Source: Gemmatimonadaceae bacterium
Lineage (GTDB): Bacteria > Gemmatimonadota > Gemmatimonadetes > Gemmatimonadales > Gemmatimonadaceae
DNA: 7,838 nt
NCBI GenBank assembly: GCA_013813605.1
Contig: JACCRL010000118.1
Span: 1 to 7,838, forward strand
Reading direction: 5' to 3'
Positions 1 to 7,374 of the stretch are shown here, piece by piece. The position numbers and the translations under genes are program-made. Under the pieces are notes generated by a model. It saw only the letters and a list, made by a program, of their open reading frames with translations. It made no database searches and had not been told where the DNA came from. Within the stretch, counting starts at the first letter, position 1, and every line of letters begins with the position of its first letter.

Positions 1-97
1 GCCACGAACCATTACCCTTGCAGGCAGGAAGTGTTTCCGGCGTCTCACCCGACTTACGGCCCCTGAGGCTGGGTTCCGGCCGCTGATAGTCCCGGCT

Positions 98-108
98 GGG
101 AGGCGAGG
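98..108 (+). promoter_or_regulatory. Probable ribosome binding site of the histidine kinase
   Basis: The purine-rich run GGGAGGCGAGG precedes the kinase gene. Its last GAGG (105-108) lies 8 bases before a TTG at 117, a normal spacing. The next in-frame ATG, at 135, would be 26 bases from it and has no Shine-Dalgarno of its own. This favours the TTG start. The two choices differ by six residues, all before the first membrane helix. Confidence 0.45.
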
Positions 109-116
109 CCCTCTCC

Positions 117-2990
117 TTGCCTCACAAACGCGCAATGCTGACGACGAGACGAAAAATTACCACGGGCCTGCTTGCCGGCGTGCTCGTCGGCCTCGCCGGG
201 TTGATCGCCGCGCGAACCGTCAGCCGCTCGATGGAGGCAGCCGAATGGACGACCCATGCGCGGGAAGTCGTCGCCCGCTTCGAGTACGTGCTCAACGCAG
301 TGAACAGCACCGAAATGCACGCCGAGTCCTTCATCATTACCGGCGATGAAGCGCACCTGACCTCATTCGAGGAAGGCGCCCGGGCAATCGAGAGCGGCCT
401 GCGGACGCTCCACCACCTCCCGACGGTTGGGAGCGACCACCAGCACCATCTGAAGCGTGTAGAGCCGCTGATCGCGAGAAAGGTGAGCATCATGCGGCAG
501 GCGGTCGAGCTGCGGCGCCGCGAGAACGTCGTCGCGGCCACAGAGTTCATTCGCAATTCGGGGGACCAGTCAGCGGCTGCGCAGATCCGCTATCAGATAA
601 ACCAGATCCAGGCATACGAGCTGGCGATGCTCGAGAAGCGCACGCACGAAAAGAGAATGGCGCTCCGATGGGCGCTGTTCTGGATCGGCGCGGCGTCGCT
701 TTTGGCTCTGCTCCTCGTCTCGCTGATGGTTGTCTACATGCGTCGCGACATGGCCCTTCTGCGCACGACTTCCGGCGAGCGGGACGATCTCCTCACTCGC
801 GAGAGCGAATCGCGCGCTGCGCTCGAGGCGATACAGCGGGTTGTGGATGCAACGCTGTCGCACCTCGCCCTCGACGAGCTGCTGAAGGAGCTGATGGTCC
901 GCGTGCCGGAGGCTGTGGACGCGGATTGCGCCTCGATTCTGCTCGTCACCCGCGATGGACGAAAGCTCGAGGTGTGCGAGGGCGGCAACGCCGCAGATTC
1001 AGCGAGATTCGGCGTGAAGGTGGACATCGGCGAAGGGCTTCTCGGCAGAATCGCGGGGGGCGCCGAGCCCGTCGTGATACGCGACCTGCCGGCTGCTGCC
1101 GACGCGAGCCCCGCACTCCCGCCTGACCTGAAAACGCTGCTTGGGGTGGCGCTCCGGCTGCCCGACAAGCTGATCGGCGTGATGTACGTGGGCACGTTCG
1201 ACGACCGCGAGTTCACGGGCAGCGAAGTGAATCTCCTGATGCTGATCGCGGAGCGGGCCTCAACCGCGATCGAGCGCGCCCGCCTGTATGAAGCGGAGCG
1301 GCGCCGTGAGGAGCACTTCCGCCTGCTCGTCGACGGAGTTTCGGATCACGCGATGTTCATCCTCGGCAGGAAAGGAGAGGTAAAGAGCTGGAATCCGGGC
1401 GTGCTGCGCCTCACCGGGTTCGACGAGGCAGACGTGGTCGGCAAACACTTTTCGGTTTTTTACACTCCGACGGATCGCGCCGACGGGAAGCCTGAGCTGG
1501 TGCTCCGGACCGTGGAAGCGAGCGACCGTGTGGCCGAGGAAAGCTGGCGTGTGCGCAAGGATGGCTCGCGATTCTGGGGCAGCAGCGTGATCACCGCCGT
1601 CCGGGACGACACCGATGGGCGGCTCGTCGGCTTCGCCAACGTGACGCGCGATCTGACCGAGCGGAAGCGCGCCGAACAGGCAGTGCTCGCGGCGAAGGAA
1701 GCGGCGGAAGATGCCAATCGCGCCAAATCGCAATTCCTCGCCACGATGAGCCACGAGATTCGGACGCCGCTCAACTCCATTTCCGGGTACGCGGAGCTGC
1801 TCGAGCTCGAGCTGAAGGGACCGCTCAACGGCGAGCAGAAGGGTTACATGCAGCGCGTGCGAGCCAGCAGCCAGCACCTTCTTTCGCTGGTGAACGAGCT
1901 CCTCGACCTCGCAAAGATCGAGGCACGCCAGCTTCAGGTGCAGAACGTGGTATCGAGAGTGAGCGACGCCGCGGCGGCCGCACTCTCCCTCACCTATCCG
2001 CAGGCGGCAGCGAAGAAGATCACCGTCGCGCGGGGCGACATTGCGAAGAAGATCGTTCTCTATATCGGCGACTCGCGCCGCGTCGAGCAGATCCTGCTCA
2101 ACCTCATCTCGAATGCGGTGAAGTTCACGCCCGAGGGGGGCACGATCACCCTTGAGAGCGGCACAACGCCGAGGCCTGCTGATTCGGTGCAGCTGAAGGG
2201 CAGCGATGACTGGGCGTTCGTCCGGATCACGGACACGGGACCGGGAATCTCTTCGGCCCAGGCGGACGCTGTGTTCGAGCCGTTCGTCCAGCTGGACAAT
2301 ACGCGCACGCGTGTAGCGGGCGGAACCGGACTGGGGCTGACCATCAGCCGGCGCCTTGCGCGCCTGATGGGCGGTGACGTGAGCGTGAACTGCGAGGTTG
2401 GGACGGGTGCCCAGTTCACGCTCTGGCTCCCCGCCGCGTCCCCGGTAGCCACCGAGGACGGCGCGGCGGTACCGCTCCCGGAACGGCGCAGCCGCACGCG
2501 CAATGCAACGGGCCTGGCGGAGGGCGGCATGCTGCTGCTCTCCAATGTCAACGAGCTGATACAACGCCACACCCGGAAGCTGCGCGAGAAAATGCCGGCG
2601 CAGACCGCCGCGCTCAGCGACACGCATCTCGAGAGTCACGTCGCAAGTTTTGTGGCCGATCTGGCGCAATCGCTCATCCTGATCGGCGAGGCGGGGGGAG
2701 CAGCATCCGGCCTGATCCGCGATGGCGGCGACATCCAGCGGCTCATCGCCGAGCGTCACGGCGCCGAGCGGCAGTCAGTCGGGTGGGCAGGCGAAGACCT
2801 GCGCCAGGAATTCGTGCTGCTCCGCGATCAGATGTGTGCCGTTCTCACGGAAAAGACCACGCCCGCACTGCAACCGACGCTCGACAACGTGGTCGAAGTC
2901 GTCAACAGGCTCGTCGACAAGGCGGAGCGGGCGAGCATGCGAGGGCTCCAGCTCGCCGCCGCGGCGGCGAGGGGAACCGCGGCGGTTTAG
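117..2990 (+). CDS. Membrane-bound sensor histidine kinase (CHASE3-like, GAF, PAS, HisKA, HATPase) with C-terminal RsbRD_N-like domain
   Basis: A 957-residue inner-membrane sensor kinase that should autophosphorylate and pass phosphate to an unseen response regulator. Membrane helices at about 14-34 and 184-208 enclose a helical periplasmic segment with the CHASE3-like SFIITGDEAHL (71-81). Next come a GAF domain (about 240-388) and a PAS domain (about 397-515) that lacks the LOV flavin cysteine motif. The HisKA H-box is MSHEIRTPLN with phospho-acceptor His546. The ATPase shows the N box (NLISNAVKF, Asn666), G1 (DTGPGI, 706-711), F box (FEPF) and G2 (GGTGLGL, 735-741). No receiver or HPt domain follows. 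Residues about 803-912 instead form a helical region resembling the RsbRD N-terminal sensor domain. The start is TTG (ATG at 135 is the alternative). No partner regulator lies in the window, so the signal and target are unknown. The kinase call is secure; the C-terminal domain call is an inference from pattern. Confidence 0.95.
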   Translation: MPHKRAMLTTRRKITTGLLAGVLVGLAGLIAARTVSRSMEAAEWTTHAREVVARFEYVLNAVNSTEMHAESFIITGDEAHLTSFEEGARAIESGLRTLHHLPTVGSDHQHHLKRVEPLIARKVSIMRQAVELRRRENVVAATEFIRNSGDQSAAAQIRYQINQIQAYELAMLEKRTHEKRMALRWALFWIGAASLLALLLVSLMVVYMRRDMALLRTTSGERDDLLTRESESRAALEAIQRVVDATLSHLALDELLKELMVRVPEAVDADCASILLVTRDGRKLEVCEGGNAADSARFGVKVDIGEGLLGRIAGGAEPVVIRDLPAAADASPALPPDLKTLLGVALRLPDKLIGVMYVGTFDDREFTGSEVNLLMLIAERASTAIERARLYEAERRREEHFRLLVDGVSDHAMFILGRKGEVKSWNPGVLRLTGFDEADVVGKHFSVFYTPTDRADGKPELVLRTVEASDRVAEESWRVRKDGSRFWGSSVITAVRDDTDGRLVGFANVTRDLTERKRAEQAVLAAKEAAEDANRAKSQFLATMSHEIRTPLNSISGYAELLELELKGPLNGEQKGYMQRVRASSQHLLSLVNELLDLAKIEARQLQVQNVVSRVSDAAAAALSLTYPQAAAKKITVARGDIAKKIVLYIGDSRRVEQILLNLISNAVKFTPEGGTITLESGTTPRPADSVQLKGSDDWAFVRITDTGPGISSAQADAVFEPFVQLDNTRTRVAGGTGLGLTISRRLARLMGGDVSVNCEVGTGAQFTLWLPAASPVATEDGAAVPLPERRSRTRNATGLAEGGMLLLSNVNELIQRHTRKLREKMPAQTAALSDTHLESHVASFVADLAQSLILIGEAGGAASGLIRDGGDIQRLIAERHGAERQSVGWAGEDLRQEFVLLRDQMCAVLTEKTTPALQPTLDNVVEVVNRLVDKAERASMRGLQLAAAAARGTAAV

Positions 2991-4834
2991 CGGCCGGCGG
3001 CGACACTCCAGCCGACCGGCTTGCCCTGGTTCTGGCGGTCGAGCCAGACCTTCAGCGGCTGGAAATACTCGAGCAGCGCGTTTCCATCCATTTGGCGCTC
3101 CCCCGTCATCGTGAAGAGCGTCTCCTGCCAGGGCACGCTCTGGCCTGACTCGAGCATTCGCGCCAGCCGCGCGCCGGCCGCCTTGCTGTTGTAGAACGAG
3201 CATGTGTATAGCGGCCCGGTGTGACCCGCCTCGCGGCACATCGCGCGATAGAACTGGAATTGCAGCACGCGCGCGAGGAAGTAGCGCGTGTAGGGCGTGT
3301 TACCGGGAATGTGGAACTTGGCGCCCGGGTCGAAATCGGCTTCGGTGCGCGCGACTGGCGCCGACACACCCTGATACTTGTTCCGCAGATCCCACCACGC
3401 CTTGTTGTAATCGGCGGGCTTCACTTCCCCGCTGAACACTTTCCAACGCCACTGGTCGATGAGCAGGCCGAACGGCAGGAAGGCAACCTTGTCCATCGCC
3501 TGCCGGAGCAGGAAGGCAGTGTCACCAGCGGCGCTCGGCGGATTGTCGAGCAGACCCACCTGCTTCAGGTAAGTGGAGTTGATCGAGAGCGCGACGGCAT
3601 CGCCGATCGCCTCGTGGAAGCCATCGTTGGCGCCGTTCTGGAGCAGGAAGGGTTGGTTCTTGTAAGCGCGCTGGTAGAAGCTGTGGCCGAGCTCGTGGTG
3701 GGCGGTAACAAAATCCTCTGCGTTCGGCTCGAAGCACGCCTTGATGCGGATGTCGTCCCTGCTGTCGATGTCCCATGCGCTGGCGTGGCACACGACCTCG
3801 CGGTCCCGCGGCTTAACCAGCAGCGACCGCTTCCAGAACGTCTCCGGGAGCGGCGCAAAGCCCAGCGACGTGAAAAAGCTCTCGCCGTACTTCACCATTC
3901 CGCGCGCGTCCACGTTTCGCGCCTTGAGCAGCTCGGTGACATCGTAGCCGCGCGGCACGCCGGCCGGAGCGACGATCTCGTAGATGTTGCCCCATTCCTG
4001 CGCCCACATGTTGCCGAGCAGATGGCCGGGAATCATGCCATTTGGCGGAACCACGGAAGCACCATACTTCTCGACGAGCTTCGCTCTCGTGTACGCATGA
4101 AGCGAGAGGTACAGCGGCTCGACCTGCTTCCAGATGCGCTCGAGCTCGGCGGAGAATGCATCGGGATCCATGTCGTACCCGGCGCGCCACATCGCGCCCG
4201 TGTTAGCGAAGCCGAGCTCGCGCGATCCCTTGTTCGACAGCTCGACGAACCGGGCGTAGCGGGGCCGCATCTGTCGCGAGATGGTGTGCCAGCCGGTCCA
4301 CGCCTCGAGCAGCTCGTTCGGATCTCTGCTCGTCGCCAGAATGCGGGACAGGTCGTTGATCTGCAGGCACTCCTCTGGCTTGCCTGCTTCCTTCGCCGCG
4401 CGGCAGTAACGGCCTTTGCCGTACTCGGCCTCGAGGCCGACGCCGAGCCGAACGAGCTCAGTAGCCTCCGTCGGGTTGGACGGCGGGGGGGCGGAGAGCG
4501 CGAGCTTGAGGAGCATCAGCTTTCTGCCAAGCATCGCGGGCAATTTCAGCCGATCGAAGCGACTCGCCTGCAACGCGTACTGCTGCACCGCGACGCTGTA
4601 TGCACGTTGCGCGTCGGCCGACATCTCCTCGGTGTCGTCGGTGATGAAGTTGGCCGCAACCCAGCCCGCCCGCGACGATTTCAGGCTTTTCTCCGCCAGA
4701 TCGCGCTCGACCCCGGCGATGAAGCGCTCCGCCTCGGCGACAGTCGGCCGCGAGGGACGTCGCGTTGCCGCGGGTGACTGCGCGATCAGCGGAACGGCAG
4801 CGAAAAGCGAAAGTGCGAAGATGATTCTTTTCAC
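2987..4834 (-). CDS. M2-family metallopeptidase (peptidyl-dipeptidase A, ACE-like), exported
   Basis: This 615-residue protein is a bacterial homologue of angiotensin-converting enzyme, a zinc enzyme that removes dipeptides from peptide C-termini. The motif HHELGH supplies zinc ligands His380 and His384 and catalytic Glu381. The third ligand Glu408 (GFHEAIGD) lies 24 residues on, the spacing seen in ACE. His508 in AKFHIP matches the ACE transition-state histidine; Tyr515 and Tyr518 match its Tyr520/Tyr523, and Lys506 and Gln279 match C-terminal carboxylate binders. The six cysteines (144/156, 349/367, 533/545) match the three ACE disulfides, which fits an oxidising compartment. The GTG start at 4834 gives a clean signal peptide (MKRIIFALSLFAAVPLIAQ); an in-frame TTG at 4942 would add 36 residues ahead of it and hide that signal. 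No strong Shine-Dalgarno is seen. The physiological substrate is unknown; periplasmic peptide turnover is likely. It lies last in a three-gene minus-strand run. Confidence 0.95.
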   Translation of the reverse strand: MKRIIFALSLFAAVPLIAQSPAATRRPSRPTVAEAERFIAGVERDLAEKSLKSSRAGWVAANFITDDTEEMSADAQRAYSVAVQQYALQASRFDRLKLPAMLGRKLMLLKLALSAPPPSNPTEATELVRLGVGLEAEYGKGRYCRAAKEAGKPEECLQINDLSRILATSRDPNELLEAWTGWHTISRQMRPRYARFVELSNKGSRELGFANTGAMWRAGYDMDPDAFSAELERIWKQVEPLYLSLHAYTRAKLVEKYGASVVPPNGMIPGHLLGNMWAQEWGNIYEIVAPAGVPRGYDVTELLKARNVDARGMVKYGESFFTSLGFAPLPETFWKRSLLVKPRDREVVCHASAWDIDSRDDIRIKACFEPNAEDFVTAHHELGHSFYQRAYKNQPFLLQNGANDGFHEAIGDAVALSINSTYLKQVGLLDNPPSAAGDTAFLLRQAMDKVAFLPFGLLIDQWRWKVFSGEVKPADYNKAWWDLRNKYQGVSAPVARTEADFDPGAKFHIPGNTPYTRYFLARVLQFQFYRAMCREAGHTGPLYTCSFYNSKAAGARLARMLESGQSVPWQETLFTMTGERQMDGNALLEYFQPLKVWLDRQNQGKPVGWSVAAGR

Positions 4835-4966
4835 GTTGTCGGCACTCTGAGATGTGAGTTTGCGGAAAGTCGGACGCGGGGGCGCCAGAGCGCCAAAGGA
4901 CGCGGCGTGGGTGCCAGGGATGTTACACGGGGTCGCCGTCAACGCTCCATGCGCCTGAGCTCAATG

Positions 4967-6022
4967 CTACTGGATCCAGTCGGCAATGAAGACGTTGGTC
5001 TCGCGCGGGTTGCGCGCGTGCCTGTTCGAGGCCCAGACGATCTTCCTGCCGTCCGGGCTGAACATCGGGAAGCCGTCGAAGGTTGTGGACGTGGTGATCT
5101 GCTCCAGACCGGTACCGTCCGGCTTTACCAGGAAGAGGTCGAAGTTCCCGGCGCGCGGATCGGTGTGATGGTTCGAGGAGAACACGATGCTTTTCCCATC
5201 GGCGGTCCACGACGGACCGAAGCTCGCTGCACCCAGCGAGGTGACCTGACGCTGGTTCGATCCGTCGGCGTCCATTACCCAGAGGTCCATTTTGCTGGGC
5301 CTGACCAGTCGCTCCGCGAGCAACGACCTGTACGTTGCCACCTCGGCCGCCGTCCGCGGATGATTGGCTCGATACACGATTCGCTTTCCATCAGGCGACC
5401 ACCATGGGCCGCCGTCGTATCCGAGCTGGCTCGTGAGGCGGCGCACGCCGCTGCCGTCGCGGTTCATGACATAGATGTCGAGGTCGCCATCCTTGAGCGA
5501 TGTGAAAACGATCTTCCTGCCATCGGGCGAAACGACCGCCTCGGCGGTGTACACGCCGTAGTTCGTCAGGCGGGAGAGGCCTCGCCCGTCGGCACCCGCG
5601 ACGTAGATGTCGAATGGATCCAGCCGCCAGACGTAGCCCTTGGACGGATCGGGTCGGGGCGGACATTCCGGCTGCAAGGCGTGGCTCGAGCCGAACAGGA
5701 CGCGGCGATCTCCGTCCATGAAATAGCCGCACGTCGTCTTGCCGGCGCCGTTCGACACGCGCCTCAGCGCGGACCCGTCCGTGTTCATGATGAACTGCTG
5801 GTCGCAGGTGCGTCCGTCGCGCGTACTTTGGAAGATCAGCTTGTCGCCACTGGCGCTGAAATACGCCTCAGCGTTCTCACCGCCGTCCGTGAGCTGGCGG
5901 ATGTTTCGGAGGTGGCTCTCACCGCGCTCGGGTTGAACGCCCGTGCCGGGCGAGGGCTCGCGCCGCGGGGACGCGCAACCTCCGAGCACGAGAAGAATCG
6001 CAATCAGTCTGGAATATTTCAT
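4967..6022 (-). CDS. TolB-like PD40 beta-propeller lipoprotein
   Basis: A 351-residue protein made almost wholly of WD40-like (PD40) repeats. About six blades are visible, at roughly 50-90, 98-152, 159-197, 203-261, 267-310 and 315-350. They carry recurring SPDGRKIVF and DIYVMNRDGSG signatures, as in the propeller of TolB. The ATG at 6022 begins MKYSRLIAILLVLGGC, a lipoprotein signal with lipobox LGGC and lipidated Cys16. A TTG at 6130 would add 36 residues before this signal and is rejected; the ATG has no clear Shine-Dalgarno. Unlike true TolB there is no N-terminal TolB domain, and no tol or pal gene is near. Extra cysteines (73, 98, 120) sit in blades 1-2, where blade 2 holds an insertion of about 20 residues rich in proline. 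The role is probably structural or binding, in the periplasm at a membrane. The ligand is unknown, and membrane choice cannot be read from the sequence alone. Confidence 0.88.
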   Translation of the reverse strand: MKYSRLIAILLVLGGCASPRREPSPGTGVQPERGESHLRNIRQLTDGGENAEAYFSASGDKLIFQSTRDGRTCDQQFIMNTDGSALRRVSNGAGKTTCGYFMDGDRRVLFGSSHALQPECPPRPDPSKGYVWRLDPFDIYVAGADGRGLSRLTNYGVYTAEAVVSPDGRKIVFTSLKDGDLDIYVMNRDGSGVRRLTSQLGYDGGPWWSPDGKRIVYRANHPRTAAEVATYRSLLAERLVRPSKMDLWVMDADGSNQRQVTSLGAASFGPSWTADGKSIVFSSNHHTDPRAGNFDLFLVKPDGTGLEQITTSTTFDGFPMFSPDGRKIVWASNRHARNPRETNVFIADWIQ

Positions 6023-6139
6023 CGGTGCCGGAAAATTAACCACAGCCGCTCGAGCTGCAGGTTTCACGGCGCCGTCGACACCGAATTTCCGTTCATTCTC
6101 ATGCGCAACGGCAGAGCTTTCGTCAGCCAACGGGGCCGA

Positions 6140-7261
6140 CTAGGGTTTCTTTGCGCTCACCTGTTTCACTTTGGGAACCGTTTTTCCGGTGGCTTTCCCG
6201 CTGACGGCACCCTTCTTTGAGGATGCGCGGCGCGCCGAAGCGCGTTTGGAGTGCGGCCCGCGAAACAGAACCCAGCGCGCGCGCGTCCCGCGCACGTCGA
6301 TGTGCGCGAACGCGCCGCTCCTCGAGGACGAATACAGGCCCGTTCCGCCCACCAGCTCGGGATACCTCTTCTCGACGCGATTGACAGATGCGAGGATGAT
6401 CTTCACGTCGGCTGAGTTCACGCGCTTGTCACCGTTGAGATCGGCCATCTTGCCGTTGCCATCGTTATCGATGATGACGTCAGCGGCGTCGCCGAACTGA
6501 TGACGGCTGTCGCGCGCGCTTCCCTCGCGCCGCCTGGTCCCGTTATGGTACGGAGTCCGGAAGCCGGACATCACGCGCATCCCTTCGGCATTGTAACCGT
6601 GGGCGCGCATGTCGTCGATCACCAGCTCCAGCTTGTCGAGCAGCGGCTCGCGGAGAACGACGTATTTCGGCCAGACGTTGGGCTGGTCGTGCGTAAGGAA
6701 GTCCCTGAGGCGAAAGTGCTCCGAGATTCGCGTGTCCTGGTTCTCACGCGTCACCTCGATGAACCCGTCCGGGTTTCTATAGGTGTTCGAGCGGCGCCTG
6801 CCGCGCTCGGCGGGCCAGTAGCCGAGACGGTAGCCGTTCAGGTGCGTGCGAACTTTCTGGGCAAACGATCGCATCGTAAAGACGACTTCGGCGTTCCTGC
6901 CAGCCTCTGCCGCCGGGTGCGAGCTGGAATCCGGCGTCGCGTTCCCACTCGAGAAATAGGCGAGGACCGCCTTTTCCTCAGGCAGCATGAAGCGGGCAAA
7001 GATCTTTCCGCTGTGGCCCATTCCGCGGACGGGTGGATTCACCGGGGAAAGCGGGGCCGCGGGGCTGAAACCAGGGAGGCCATTGCCTTCGGCCGTGCCC
7101 AGGTCAGCGAGCGGGGATTCTGACTGCTGACTCGCAAGCCAGGGGATGGCAGTGTCCGTCGCGCGATGCAGCTGGGCGCTCGCCTTGGCGGGGATCGAAA
7201 GAGCACCTAGTAGAACAAAAAGCCTGACGGCGTAGCCGCGTCGTACGGGATTGATTGTCAT
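6140..7261 (-). CDS. Exported M15/DUF882-type zinc peptidase with embedded dockerin-like calcium loop
   Basis: This 373-residue protein has a signal peptide (residues 1-29, cleavage ASA|Q). Its C-terminal half (about 180-335) resembles peptidase M15_3/DUF882, relatives of D-Ala-D-Ala carboxypeptidases and endopeptidases acting on peptidoglycan stem peptides. Visible motifs are RVMSGFRTPYHN (229-240), SRHQFGDAAD with likely zinc ligands His254 and Asp261, and FAHIDVRG with the third ligand His320. Between the second and third ligands lies an acidic loop, DNDGNGKMADLNGDKRVN (265-282), continuing to Asp285; it matches a dockerin or EF-hand calcium loop. Residues 336-373 form a Lys/Arg/Ser/Ala-rich tail. 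The ATG at 7261 has GAGG 8 bases upstream, and that Shine-Dalgarno sits at the edge of a c-di-GMP-I riboswitch, so translation is probably controlled by the second messenger. Family and export are fairly sure; the bond cleaved, or whether it cleaves at all, is not known from sequence. Confidence 0.88.
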   Translation of the reverse strand: MTINPVRRGYAVRLFVLLGALSIPAKASAQLHRATDTAIPWLASQQSESPLADLGTAEGNGLPGFSPAAPLSPVNPPVRGMGHSGKIFARFMLPEEKAVLAYFSSGNATPDSSSHPAAEAGRNAEVVFTMRSFAQKVRTHLNGYRLGYWPAERGRRRSNTYRNPDGFIEVTRENQDTRISEHFRLRDFLTHDQPNVWPKYVVLREPLLDKLELVIDDMRAHGYNAEGMRVMSGFRTPYHNGTRRREGSARDSRHQFGDAADVIIDNDGNGKMADLNGDKRVNSADVKIILASVNRVEKRYPELVGGTGLYSSSRSGAFAHIDVRGTRARWVLFRGPHSKRASARRASSKKGAVSGKATGKTVPKVKQVSAKKP

Positions 7262-7263
7262 TC

Positions 7264-7374
7264 GGCAACCCTCTTCGGCGGCTCGACTGGCTTGGCAAAC
7301 GGTGGTCAGTTCGCGGTAGCCTCGGGGCTTTGCGTCGCCAGCTTTCGGTGGCTTTGCCGGTTATCGGAGGTGCC
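7264..7374 (-). promoter_or_regulatory. Cyclic-di-GMP class I (GEMM-I) riboswitch in the leader of the M15 peptidase gene
   Basis: Read on the minus strand, the leader has the GEMM-I hallmarks in order: GATAACC (7365-7359), GGCAAA (7358-7353), a P2 hairpin GCCACC-GAAA-GCTGGC (7352-7337, one C-C mismatch), GACGCAAAGCC (7336-7326), a P3 arm, and GCCGAA (7279-7274). In P3, GGCT (7321-7318 region) pairs with AGCC (7292-7289), and GCGAAC pairs with GTTTGC inside it. The GAAA tetraloop and the two CAAA elements match the Vc2-type aptamer. The base equivalent to G20 is G (7358), typical of c-di-GMP rather than the A20 cGAMP-binding variants. P1 can form from GGCACCTC (7374-7367) and GAGG/TGCC (7273-7270, 7267-7264, two-base bulge), covering the Shine-Dalgarno. 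Ligand binding would then lower translation. Motif match is by eye; the P3 and P1 details and the switch direction are inference. Confidence 0.87.
7269..7274 (-). promoter_or_regulatory. Ribosome binding site of the M15 peptidase gene, inside riboswitch P1
   Basis: AGAGGG on the minus strand, with GAGG at 7273-7270, lies 8 bases before the ATG at 7261. It directly follows the aptamer's terminal GCCGAA and can pair with CCTC at 7370-7367. It therefore serves both as the Shine-Dalgarno and as the 3' strand of P1. Confidence 0.7.

Noticed and set aside
1..116. A riboswitch or clear promoter upstream of the kinase
   Set aside because: No GEMM-like or other aptamer motif is seen. TTGCAG at about 18 has no convincing -10 at 17 bases.
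1260..2759. A 499-codon open frame on the minus strand inside the kinase gene
   Set aside because: It is antisense to clearly conserved kinase motifs, and its Arg/Leu/His-rich translation matches no family. Long open antisense frames are common in GC-rich genes.
3221..4777. A 518-codon open frame on the plus strand opposite the ACE-like gene
   Set aside because: The minus strand encodes a full M2 peptidase with catalytic residues; this frame is its mirror and has no recognisable domain.
4881..4894. GGCGC-CAGA-GCGCC hairpin in the gap before the ACE-like gene
   Set aside because: A 5-bp stem in GC-rich DNA with no T-run on either side; not good enough for a terminator or operator call.
4915..4951. 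TTGACG and TAACAT on the minus strand as a promoter for the ACE-like gene
   Set aside because: The spacing is 11 bases, too short for a sigma70 promoter, and no alternative -35 or -10 partner is convincing.
4907..6220. A 437-codon open frame on the plus strand opposite the propeller gene
   Set aside because: It mirrors the repeated propeller blades and runs past the gene ends without a family match or ribosome binding site.
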